From: Actinomycetes bacterium
GTDB lineage: Bacteria > Actinomycetota > Actinomycetes > Actinomycetales > Microbacteriaceae
Length of the DNA: 7,597 nt
NCBI GenBank assembly: GCA_023432305.1
Contig: JAEYUT010000166.1
Span: 1-7,597 of the forward strand
Reading direction: 5' to 3'
In this document: piece after piece, positions 1 through 6,177 of the stretch
Layout of the letters: every line of letters begins with the position of its first letter
Position numbering within the stretch: the stretch's first letter is position 1
Notes under the pieces: generated by a model
Told to the model about the DNA's origin: nothing
Database searches by the model: none
Seen by the model: only the letters and a program-made list of their open reading frames with translations
Translations under genes and position numbers: made by a program

Positions 1-276
1 AAGTGGCTCGAGAGTCGCCCCGGTGTCGTCTTCCTCGAAGACCCCACCAACGGAGTCGATGTCGCCGCGAAGGCGGAGATCCATCGACTCATCGACCGCC
101 TCGCCGACGACGGCACGGCAGTTCTGATGGCGTCATCCGACGTCACCGAGGTCCTCCGCCTGGCCGACCGCGTCGTCGTCGTGAGCGCAGGCCGCGTTCT
201 GGCCGACCTCGACGCCACACAGACCACCCGAGACCAGCTCGTCGCTCTGACCGTAGGAGACACCTCCCATGACTAA
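1..276 (+). CDS. Sugar-type ABC transporter ATP-binding protein, C-terminal end (5' truncated by window)
   Basis: This is the last 91 residues of an ABC ATPase, open at the left edge in frame 1 and ending at TAA 274-276. It reads KWLESRPGVVFLEDPTNGVDV, which lines up with the Walker B/D-loop stretch of the second nucleotide-binding domain of RbsA/MglA-type importers (usual form LLLDEPTRGVDVGAK). It continues with AEIHRLIDRLADDGTAVLMASSD and the usual 'EVLRLADRVVVVSAGR' segment. As in that second domain, the H-loop position carries Ser-Ser rather than His. The Walker B pair reads Glu-Asp (window residues 13-14) instead of Asp-Glu, which is odd. The role is to power sugar import at the inner face of the membrane with the next two genes. 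Its stop lies 8 bases inside the permease gene, so translation is probably coupled. The substrate cannot be told from this fragment. Confidence 0.88.
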   Translation, partial: KWLESRPGVVFLEDPTNGVDVAAKAEIHRLIDRLADDGTAVLMASSDVTEVLRLADRVVVVSAGRVLADLDATQTTRDQLVALTVGDTSHD

Positions 277-1261
277 CACCGAAACCCTCCACCCCCAGAC
301 GTCGGCGATCGCCATCCGACGTGCGGCGCGCCCCTGGTGGCTTCTCGGCGGTCAGCTCGGTCTCGTCGTCGTCCTGGTCGTGCTCGTGATCGTGACGACC
401 ATCGGCTCCGACGCGTTTCTCACGGCGAACAACCTGCTCAACGTGCTGCGCCAGGTGAGCGTCATCGCGGTGATCGCAGCGGGACTCACCGTGCTGATGA
501 TCGCGGGCGGAATCGACTTCTCGATGGGCTCGAACGCGGTCGTCACGATGGCGCTCGTCGCCCAACTCATCTCGAGCGGCACAGATGCGACGCTTGCGGT
601 CATCCTCGGCGTCGTCGCCGCCTCGCTCGTCGGTCTCGTCAACGGGCTCGTGGTGACGTTGACGAGCGTCGCGCCCTTCGTCGCGACCCTCGCCACCGCG
701 ACGCTCCTCGACGGACTCGCGCTCTTCGTGCTCAACGGCATGAGCGTCTCGTCGGGTCAGGCGCTCTACACGTTCGGCAACGGATCGATCGGCGGCATCC
801 CGTATCTGCTGCTCACCGCCGTCGCGGTGTGTGCCGCGCTCGGTCTCGCCCTGCGATACACGGCGTTCGGGCGCAACGCCTTCGCGCTCGGCGGCAACGA
901 GGAGGCCGCGCGACTGTCCGGCATCGCCGTCGGACGCACCAAGATCCTGCTGTACACGCTCATGGGCAGCCTTGCGGGTCTCGCGGGAGTCATGCTGCTC
1001 GCGCGACTCAACGCTGCGAGCCCCGGTGTCACCGGCCTCACGATGGAGCTGCAGGCTGTCGCCGCGGTCGTCATCGGCGGCACGGCGCTCATGGGCGGCA
1101 AAGGCACCATGATCGGCACAGGCCTCGGCGTGCTGCTGCTCGGCATCGTCGCCAACGCCCTCAACCTGCTCGGCGTCTCGAGCTACCTGCAGCAGATGGC
1201 CGTCGGCCTCGTGCTGCTCGTCGCCGCGATCGCCAACGGCTGGCAGCGGTTCCGTCGCTAG
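269..1261 (+). CDS. ABC transporter permease, RbsC/BPD_transp_2 family
   Basis: This is a 330-residue integral membrane permease, the normal size for the ribose/xylose/galactofuranose-type family. Hydrophobic segments lie at about residues 26-45, 65-82, 86-104, 108-130, 136-157, 179-197, 226-246, 262-281, 284-303 and 308-325. The family signature GGIDFSMGS is at residues 80-88. The cytoplasmic coupling loop LGGNEEAARLSGIAVGR, which contacts the ATPase, is at about 207-223. The ATG at 269 is preceded by AGGAGA (255-260) at 8-base spacing and overlaps the ATPase stop. It forms the translocation pathway and probably works as a homodimer. Some related systems use two different permeases, and a second one could lie left of the window. 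The family is clear; the substrate is unknown. Confidence 0.95.
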   Translation: MTNTETLHPQTSAIAIRRAARPWWLLGGQLGLVVVLVVLVIVTTIGSDAFLTANNLLNVLRQVSVIAVIAAGLTVLMIAGGIDFSMGSNAVVTMALVAQLISSGTDATLAVILGVVAASLVGLVNGLVVTLTSVAPFVATLATATLLDGLALFVLNGMSVSSGQALYTFGNGSIGGIPYLLLTAVAVCAALGLALRYTAFGRNAFALGGNEEAARLSGIAVGRTKILLYTLMGSLAGLAGVMLLARLNAASPGVTGLTMELQAVAAVVIGGTALMGGKGTMIGTGLGVLLLGIVANALNLLGVSSYLQQMAVGLVLLVAAIANGWQRFRR

Positions 1262-1312
1262 CTCAGACCACCCGCACCGCGGGCCGGACCCACCACCAAG
1301 AAAGGGATGACA

Positions 1313-2278
1313 ATGACGTCACAGCGCACATTCACGGCAGCTCTCGGAGCGGGAGCGCTTCTGCTCGCGACCCTCACGGGCTGTGCAGCCGACGCTGCAC
1401 CGTCGGGCGAGGGTGAGGCACCCGTCGCCGGAGCGGTCGACAAGATCGGCTTCATCAGCGGTGCCAACAACTTCTGGGGCACCTGCCTTCAGAAGGGCGT
1501 CGAGCGCGAGGCCGCAGACACCGGCGTCGAGCTGCTCGTCGCCAACTCCGACGCCGACGCGGCAAAGGAGCTTGCCAACCTCGAGGACATGATCTCGCGC
1601 GGCGCCGACGCGATCCTGCTCAACACGGTCAGCGTCGACGCGCTCCAGGGGGGCATCCAGAAGGCCAAGGATGCCGGGATCCCGCTCTACCTCATCGCAG
1701 TCGTCCCGCAGAACACGGACGACATCCTCGGTGCGACGGTCGTCGACCTCGGCGGCGCGGGTGCGCTCGCAGCCGGATGGATCGAGGAGGACGCCGCAGG
1801 TTCGGACGTCACGGTCGGCGTCATCGCCGGGGCTCCGGGTGCCTCGAGCGACTACGTCGTGGGCGGCTTCGAGGGAGCGCTTCCTGCGAACGCCACGGTC
1901 GTCGCCAATCAGCCGGGCATGTTCAACCGTGCGAAGGCGCAGGAGGTGGCCGAGAACATGATTCAGGCCAACCCGAACCTCGACTACGTGTTCGTGCTCA
2001 ACGAGGACATGGCCGCGGGCGCTCGCACGGCGTTCGATGCCGCTGGCCGCAGCGACCTCACGATCGTCACGATGAACGGAACGCCCGACGGCCTCGCCGC
2101 CATCGAGGCGGGTCAGTTCGGCGCGAGTGTCTCCGACTCGGCTTCGAACCTCGGTGCCAGCTCGGTGCGCAACGCTCTCGCACTGCTCGACGGCTCGTCG
2201 ACGGAGAAGATCTCGCAGATGCCGATCTCGCTCATCACGAAGGACAACACCGCGGACGCGATTCCGTTCTGCGCGTGA
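1313..2278 (+). CDS. Sugar-type ABC transporter substrate-binding lipoprotein (Peripla_BP_4, RbsB-like)
   Basis: The ATG at 1313 is preferred because AAAGGG (1301-1306) lies 6 bases upstream; an in-frame ATG at 1307 would abut it. The product is 321 residues. It has a short lipoprotein signal with lipobox LTGC (Cys24 becomes the lipidated first residue), then an Ala/Gly/Glu linker and a type 1 periplasmic-binding-protein fold from about residue 43. Comparison with E. coli RbsB from memory shows a conserved pocket scaffold: NNFW (52-55), Phe204, Asn230. The ribose-contacting Arg141 position appears to be Val and the Asp215 position is Asn255, so ribose is unlikely to be the ligand. Two further cysteines, Cys58 and Cys320, could pair. 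It captures the solute outside the membrane and delivers it to the upstream permease, and it is the last gene of the operon, 51 bases after the permease. Confidence 0.93.
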   Translation: MTSQRTFTAALGAGALLLATLTGCAADAAPSGEGEAPVAGAVDKIGFISGANNFWGTCLQKGVEREAADTGVELLVANSDADAAKELANLEDMISRGADAILLNTVSVDALQGGIQKAKDAGIPLYLIAVVPQNTDDILGATVVDLGGAGALAAGWIEEDAAGSDVTVGVIAGAPGASSDYVVGGFEGALPANATVVANQPGMFNRAKAQEVAENMIQANPNLDYVFVLNEDMAAGARTAFDAAGRSDLTIVTMNGTPDGLAAIEAGQFGASVSDSASNLGASSVRNALALLDGSSTEKISQMPISLITKDNTADAIPFCA

Positions 2279-2281
2279 TCT

Positions 2282-2337
2282 GACACACGCCGCCGGTGGT
2301 GGGGATCGTCGAACCCCACCACCGGCTTCGTTGTGTC
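2282..2337 (+). terminator. Intrinsic terminator after the ABC operon
   Basis: A perfect 13-bp inverted repeat, GCCGGTGGTGGGG (2292-2304) and CCCCACCACCGGC (2314-2326), encloses a 9-base loop. An outer stem GACACA (2282-2287) with TGTGTC (2332-2337) extends it across a small internal loop. It starts 4 bases after the binding-protein stop. The following tract TTCGTTGTGT is only moderately T-rich, as is common in high-GC actinobacteria. It should end the ABC transcript and insulate the polymerase gene. Confidence 0.85.
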
Positions 2338-2363
2338 GGCAGAGGTGCTGTACCGAGGACACC

Positions 2364-2383
2364 GGCCGAGTGTCGGCCTGAGG
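2364..2383 (+). promoter_or_regulatory. Small hairpin abutting the Shine-Dalgarno of the polymerase gene
   Basis: GGCCGA (2364-2369) and TCGGCC (2373-2378) form a 6-bp stem with a 3-base loop GTG. It ends one base before the GAGG ribosome-binding site at 2380-2383. It may modulate translation start or be a short operator. It may also be chance in GC-rich DNA. No convincing -35/-10 pair was found between 2338 and 2390. Confidence 0.35.
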
Positions 2384-2390
2384 CGGCAGG

Positions 2391-4049
2391 ATGGATCCTG
2401 TGTTCATCGCCGTCAGCGCCCCGGAGGCGGGGTTCGTCGACGCGGTGCGTCTCGACCCCGAGGCAGCCGAGGTGGGCCGCGAGAGGATCCCGCGCGGGCA
2501 GTTCGCCGGATGGGTCGCCGTCGAGGAGCGCGCCCACCCCCGTTGGGTGTGGGGTGACACAACGACCTGGTATCCGCCCCTGCTGACCGCTGGCGTGCGC
2601 GTCGAGCGGTGTCTCGACCTGCGGATGACCCGTGCTGTGCTACGTCGCGCGGTGTCGGCAGCGGGCACCGCTCTCGCGCGAGCCCCTGTCGACACCTGGG
2701 ACGCGCCTCGCACGCCGCCCGGAACCGCGGCGGATGCCCTATTCGACATCGTCGAGCCGCACCGCGAGGGCGACGTCAGTGAGGAGCTGCGCCGCCAGCT
2801 CGACGCCATCGCGGAGAGCACGAGCCCAGGCCGGCTCGTGCTGCTCACCGCAGCTGACAGCGTGGGTGCGCTCATCGCAGCCGAGATGACTCACGCCGGT
2901 CTTCCGTGGGATCGCAGCGTGCACGACCGCATCCTGCGCGAGACCCTCGGCGAGCGGATGCCGGGCGGGCGTCCTGCGCACATGGAGCAGCTGGCGCGCG
3001 AGATCCGCGAGGCGCTCGAGGATCCGCACCTCAACCCGGATTCGCCGCCCGCGCTGCTGAAGTCGCTCCAGCGTGCCGGACTGCGCGTGGCGAGTACGAG
3101 CAAGTGGGAGCTGCGCGGGCTCGAGCATCCGGTCGTCGAGCCGCTGCTGGCGTACAAGAGCCTCGCGCGGCTCTACACCGCCAACGGATGGGCGTGGCTC
3201 GACGAGTGGGTGCGCGATGGCCGTTTCCGCCCCGTCTACGTGCCGGCGGGTGTCGTGACAGGGCGGTGGGCCTCGGACGGCGGGGGAGCGCTGCAGCTGC
3301 CCAAACAGGTCCGCGGAGCCGTGCGCGCGGACCCGGGCTGGAAGCTCGTCGTCGCGGACGCCGCTCAGCTGGAACCGCGGGTGCTCGCGGCGATGTCGGG
3401 CGACGGTGCGATGGCGCGCGCCGGCCAGGCTCACGACATGTACGAGGGGATGGTCGAGGCCGGCGCGGTGGAGTCGCGCGAGCAGGCGAAGTACGGCATG
3501 CTCGGCGCGATCTACGGCGGCACGACGGGTGAATCCGGGCGGATGCGTCCCCGTATCGAGCGGGCCTTCCCCCGCGCGATGAAATACGTCGAGGATGCTG
3601 CCCGTGCAGGCGAGCGCGGCGAATCGGTCTCCACGTGGCTGGGTCGCAGTTCGCCCCCTGGCCACGACGGCGGCTACGACGAGACCCGCACTGTCGAGGA
3701 TCGCGACCGCTCTCGCAACGTCCAGCGGGCCTGGGGCCGCTTCACCCGCAACTTCGTCGTGCAGGGCACAGCCGCCGAGTGGGCGCTCTGTTGGATGGCC
3801 GAGGTGCGCAAGCGGCTCTGGGCGCTCGGGGGAGGGGACGACGCCCCGAACCTTCTCGCAGAGCGCCCCCATCTCGTGTTCTTCCTGCATGACGAGCTCA
3901 TCGTGCACACTCCCGAACCCCTCGCGGATGCGGTCGCCGAGATCATGCGCGACGCGGCGGCGGAGGCAGGGCGGCTGCTCTTCGGTGCCACCCCGGTCGA
4001 GTTCTCCCTCTCGGTGGGCACGGTCGACGCCTACTCCGACGCGAAATAG
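2391..4049 (+). CDS. Family A DNA polymerase, actinobacterial 'bifunctional 3'-5' exonuclease/DNA polymerase' type
   Basis: The product has 552 residues, against roughly 900 for PolA, and lacks the 5'-nuclease domain. The ATG at 2391 has GAGG (2380-2383) 7 bases upstream. The polymerase core is clear: TGR at 290-292; motif A VVADAAQLEPR with catalytic Asp323 and Glu328; motif B R363-E-Q-A-K367 ... Y375-G; R450, N454 and QGTAA from Gln458; and motif C HDE at 500-502. These match E. coli Pol I R668, D705, E710, R754, K758, Y766, R841, N845, Q849 and H881-D882-E883. The residue equivalent to Phe762, which helps choose the sugar of the incoming nucleotide, is Leu371. Residues 1-160 should be the 3'-5' exonuclease domain, but no clear DxE motif is visible, so proofreading is doubtful. 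It probably extends primers in repair or gap filling. It follows the ABC terminator and appears to be its own transcription unit. Confidence 0.9.
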   Translation: MDPVFIAVSAPEAGFVDAVRLDPEAAEVGRERIPRGQFAGWVAVEERAHPRWVWGDTTTWYPPLLTAGVRVERCLDLRMTRAVLRRAVSAAGTALARAPVDTWDAPRTPPGTAADALFDIVEPHREGDVSEELRRQLDAIAESTSPGRLVLLTAADSVGALIAAEMTHAGLPWDRSVHDRILRETLGERMPGGRPAHMEQLAREIREALEDPHLNPDSPPALLKSLQRAGLRVASTSKWELRGLEHPVVEPLLAYKSLARLYTANGWAWLDEWVRDGRFRPVYVPAGVVTGRWASDGGGALQLPKQVRGAVRADPGWKLVVADAAQLEPRVLAAMSGDGAMARAGQAHDMYEGMVEAGAVESREQAKYGMLGAIYGGTTGESGRMRPRIERAFPRAMKYVEDAARAGERGESVSTWLGRSSPPGHDGGYDETRTVEDRDRSRNVQRAWGRFTRNFVVQGTAAEWALCWMAEVRKRLWALGGGDDAPNLLAERPHLVFFLHDELIVHTPEPLADAVAEIMRDAAAEAGRLLFGATPVEFSLSVGTVDAYSDAK

Positions 4050-4067
4050 GCGCGCCGAGTCACATGC

Positions 4068-4097
4068 TTGTCATTCCGCGTTCTCACCGGGCATAAT
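4068..4097 (+). promoter_or_regulatory. Sigma-70-like promoter for the DUF3145 transcript
   Basis: TTGTCA (4068-4073) as -35 and CATAAT (4092-4097) as -10 are separated by 18 bases. They stand out in the GC-rich background and lie in the 115-base gap upstream of the DUF3145 gene. Transcription would start near 4103-4106, giving a leader of about 60 bases. The element also overlaps an inverted repeat, ATGCTTG (4064-4070) and CAAGCAT (4103-4109). Confidence 0.7.
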
Positions 4098-4164
4098 GTG
4101 ACCAAGCATCAGCGTACGGACGTCAGAACGATGGGGAAGTCGCATCTGACGAACGGAGAGAAAA

Positions 4165-4668
4165 GTGGCTGCTGCGATCTCGCGCGGAGTGGTGTACGTC
4201 CACTCCGCTCCTCGTGCTCTCTGCCCGCACATCGAGTGGGCAGCTGGTCGCGCACTCGGACGCGCCGTCAACTTCGACTGGCGCGCTCAGCCCGTTCTTC
4301 CGGGCGCCCTGCGCACCGAGTACTACTGGGAAGGCCCCCGCGGCACGGGAGCCGAGCTCGCGTCCGCTCTCCGCGGCTGGGAGCACCTGCGCTATGAGGT
4401 CACCGAGGATGCCGGTCTCGGTACCGACGGCGGCCGCTGGATGCACACGCCCGACCTCGGCATCTTCTTCGCGCAGACCGACACCGCCGGCAACGTCGTG
4501 GTTCCGGAGGACCGCATCCGCGCCGCGATGGAATCTGCCGGATCCGATGCGTTCGAGCTGCACCGAGAGCTGCGCATCGCCCTCGGGCAGTCGTGGGACG
4601 ACGAGCTCGAGCCGTTCCGGTACGCCGGCGAGGACTCGCCGGTCATCTGGCTGCACAAGGTCGGCTGA
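4165..4668 (+). CDS. DUF3145 family protein
   Basis: This is a 167-residue protein starting at GTG 4165, with GGAGAG (4155-4160) just upstream. It begins AAAISRGVVYVHSAPRALCP and contains ALRTEYYWEGPRGTGAEL, the acidic segment GLGTDGGRWMHTPDLGIFFA, and the closing SWDDELEPFRYAGEDSPVIW. I recognise this as DUF3145, an actinobacterial family of unknown function, and the length is normal for it. There is no signal peptide or membrane segment, so it should be cytoplasmic. It is transcribed from its own promoter toward the fatty acid operon. The small gene at 4700 begins 31 bases after its stop and is probably in the same transcript. Proximity to the fab genes hints at a link to lipid metabolism, but nothing in the protein itself shows one. 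Confidence 0.88.
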   Translation: MAAAISRGVVYVHSAPRALCPHIEWAAGRALGRAVNFDWRAQPVLPGALRTEYYWEGPRGTGAELASALRGWEHLRYEVTEDAGLGTDGGRWMHTPDLGIFFAQTDTAGNVVVPEDRIRAAMESAGSDAFELHRELRIALGQSWDDELEPFRYAGEDSPVIWLHKVG

Positions 4669-4699
4669 CAACCCCACCCACCGACGCACGGAGGCGATG

Positions 4700-4852
4700 A
4701 TGCTGAAGACGCAGGAGATCGACATCCGCTCGATCATCGAACAGGCTGAGGAGCCGCTCCTCGGATTCGAGACCCTCGAGAACGAGGAAGACCCCGCCGA
4801 CTATTTCGACGGGGTCTGTGTGCAGCACGACGGCTGCCGCTCGATCCTCTAG
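4700..4852 (+). CDS. Small acidic protein with C-terminal CxxHxxC, function unknown
   Basis: This is a 50-residue gene starting at ATG 4700, 5 bases after GGAGG (4690-4694); the adjacent ATG at 4697 would be only 2 bases away. Of 50 codons, 44 end in G or C, matching the real genes nearby, and it does not overlap another gene except at the stop. The product starts MLKTQEIDIRSIIEQAEEPL, is strongly acidic through the middle (FETLENEEDPADYFDG), and ends VCVQHDGCRSIL, with Cys40, His43 and Cys46. I do not recognise the family. The acidic helical N-terminus plus a short Cys-containing tail resembles the leader/core layout of a ribosomally made modified peptide. It would also suit a small metal- or partner-binding protein. 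No modifying enzyme lies in the window. It probably shares the transcript of the DUF3145 gene and ends tail to tail with fabF. Confidence 0.72.
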   Translation: MLKTQEIDIRSIIEQAEEPLLGFETLENEEDPADYFDGVCVQHDGCRSIL

Positions 4853-6084
4853 ATGCTGCGGATGGCGATCACGGAGTTGTGGCCGCCGAATCCGAACGAG
4901 TTGCTGATCGCGAGCTGCGGGCCGTCCCCCAGCTCACGCGGCGACGTGACGACGTCGAGCGGGATCTCGGGATCCTGATCGACGAGGTTGATCGTCGGCG
5001 GTGCGATGCGGTTGTGCACTGCGAGCACCGTGAAGACGGCCTCCAGCGCGCCCGTGCCGCCCAGGAGGTGGCCGGTGGAGGCCTTGGTGGCCGAGACGGG
5101 GATCTCGCGGGCGCGGTCGCCGAACACGGCCAGCAGCGCGTTGTACTCGGCGACGTCGCCCACCGGGGTCGAGGTCGCGTGCGCGTTGATGTGTGTGACG
5201 TCGTCGGGCTCGGCACCGGCCTGGGCGAGGGCAGCCCGAACGGCACGCGAGGCGCCCCAGCCCTCGGGGTCGGGAGCGGTGATGTGGTACGAGTCAGCGG
5301 TCACGCCGCCGCCGGCGAGCTCCGCGTAGATGCGGGCACCGCGCGCGAGAGCGTGCTCCTCGGTCTCGAGCACGAGTGCGGCGGCGCCTTCACCCATCAC
5401 GAAGCCGTCGCGCGAGGCGTCGTACGGTCGCGACGCGGTCTCGGGGGAGTCGTTGCGCTTCGACAGCGCCTGCATCGAGCCGAACGACGCGATGGTGATC
5501 GGGTGGATCGCCGACTCGGTGCCGCCCGCGACGATGATGTCGGCGAGGCCTTCCTGGAGGTGGTTGTAGGCGCTGGCGATCGACTCGGTGCTCGACGCGC
5601 AGGCCGAGACGACGGTGCGGGCGAACGCGCGGGCGTTGAGACGCATGCTCACGGCCGCTGCGGCCGCGTTCGGCATGAGCATCGGAACGGTCATGGGCAG
5701 GACGCGTCGCGGGCCGCGCTCCCGCAGGGTGTCCCAGGCGTCCAGCAGCGTCCAGATTCCGCCGATGCCGGTCGCGAAGTCGACGCCCAGACGCTCGGGG
5801 GCGATGTCGGGCGCACCCGCGTCCTCCCAGGCCTCTCGTGCGGCGATGACCGCGAACTGGCTCATGGGGTCGAGGCGCTTGACCTCGGTGCGCTCGAGGA
5901 CCTCCTCGGGGCGCACCTTCGCCTCGGCGGCGAACGTGACAGGGAGGTCGTACTGGGCCACCCACTCATGCGTGAGGGGCCGTGCACCGGACTCGCCGGC
6001 GAGAAGCGCGTTCCAGCTTTCCGGGGCGGTGCCTCCGATGGGGGAGGTGGCCCCGATGCCGGTGATCACGATCTTCTTGGTCAT
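4849..6084 (-). CDS. fabF: Beta-ketoacyl-ACP synthase II
   Basis: This 411-residue condensing enzyme elongates acyl-ACP with malonyl-ACP in type II fatty acid synthesis. The thiolase-fold residues are all present: Cys162 in SACASSTES, His302 in NAHATSTPVGD, Lys334 in SATKASTGHLLG and His339. The E. coli FabF counterparts are Cys163, His303, Lys335 and His340. The glycine-rich SNSFGFGGHN lies near the end. Length is normal. The ATG at 6082-6084 has its own GGAG (CTCC at 6092-6095 on the + strand) 7 bases upstream, and it also overlaps the stop of an 8-codon upstream ORF. It is the last gene of the fab operon, separated from acpP by 101 bases carrying a hairpin. Its TAG stop shares the CTAG at 4849-4852 with the convergent small gene. 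Confidence 0.97.
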   Translation of the reverse strand: MTKKIVITGIGATSPIGGTAPESWNALLAGESGARPLTHEWVAQYDLPVTFAAEAKVRPEEVLERTEVKRLDPMSQFAVIAAREAWEDAGAPDIAPERLGVDFATGIGGIWTLLDAWDTLRERGPRRVLPMTVPMLMPNAAAAAVSMRLNARAFARTVVSACASSTESIASAYNHLQEGLADIIVAGGTESAIHPITIASFGSMQALSKRNDSPETASRPYDASRDGFVMGEGAAALVLETEEHALARGARIYAELAGGGVTADSYHITAPDPEGWGASRAVRAALAQAGAEPDDVTHINAHATSTPVGDVAEYNALLAVFGDRAREIPVSATKASTGHLLGGTGALEAVFTVLAVHNRIAPPTINLVDQDPEIPLDVVTSPRELGDGPQLAISNSFGFGGHNSVIAIRSI

Positions 6085-6107
6085 TCGAATACTCCGAGTG
6101 GTCTCAT
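6081..6107 (-). CDS. Candidate 8-codon leader ORF overlapping the fabF start
   Basis: Reading leftward, ATG at 6107-6105 opens MRPLGVFE and stops at TGA 6083-6081, which overlaps the fabF ATG as ATGA. The upstream GGGAGG (CCTCCC at 6114-6119 on the + strand) sits 6 bases from this ATG and is a stronger Shine-Dalgarno than that of fabF. A ribosome finishing here would be placed on the fabF start. A weak 5-bp stem, 6116-6120 with 6131-6135, could mask the GGGAGG. Coding status is an inference from signals only; the peptide is too short to judge. Confidence 0.45.
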   Translation of the reverse strand: MRPLGVFE

Positions 6108-6146
6108 GGAATTCCTCCCGTGTGATGGACCGGGACGTCGAAAATG

Positions 6147-6177
6147 ACGAGCGGGGACGATCAACGCCCCCGCTCGT
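6147..6177 (-). terminator. Terminator-like or attenuator hairpin between acpP and fabF
   Basis: The arms ACGAGCGGGG (6147-6156) and CCCCGCTCGT (6168-6177) are a perfect 10-bp inverted repeat with an 11-base loop. In the direction of transcription the hairpin starts 8 bases after the acpP stop and is followed by CATTTTCG, a four-T run. This suits partial termination, or a 3' end that stabilises acpP mRNA, while letting some transcription reach fabF. A GACGAT/ATCGTC match (6156-6161 with 6180-6185) could give an alternative or pseudoknotted pairing. Confidence 0.65.

Noticed and set aside
1307..1312. Upstream ATG as start of the binding protein
   Set aside because: It directly abuts the AAAGGG ribosome-binding site (zero spacing), while the ATG at 1313 has normal 6-base spacing. 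The signal peptide works with either.
1319..2875. Long - strand reading frame of 518 codons across the binding protein and the polymerase start
   Set aside because: It crosses two well-supported + strand genes and a terminator, and its product is Arg-rich low-complexity sequence without any family motif. It is a shadow typical of high-GC DNA.
4817..4849. Similarity of the small peptide tail (DGVC) to the mycofactocin precursor MftA (IDGMCGVY)
   Set aside because: MftA ends in Val-Tyr right after this motif, whereas here the tail runs ten residues beyond the Cys. No mft genes are present, so the match is only a short coincidence.
4879..6147. Long + strand reading frame of 422 codons opposite fabF
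   Set aside because: It is antisense to fabF, whose full catalytic set is present. The translation has no recognisable domain and a composition expected from complementing GC-rich codons.
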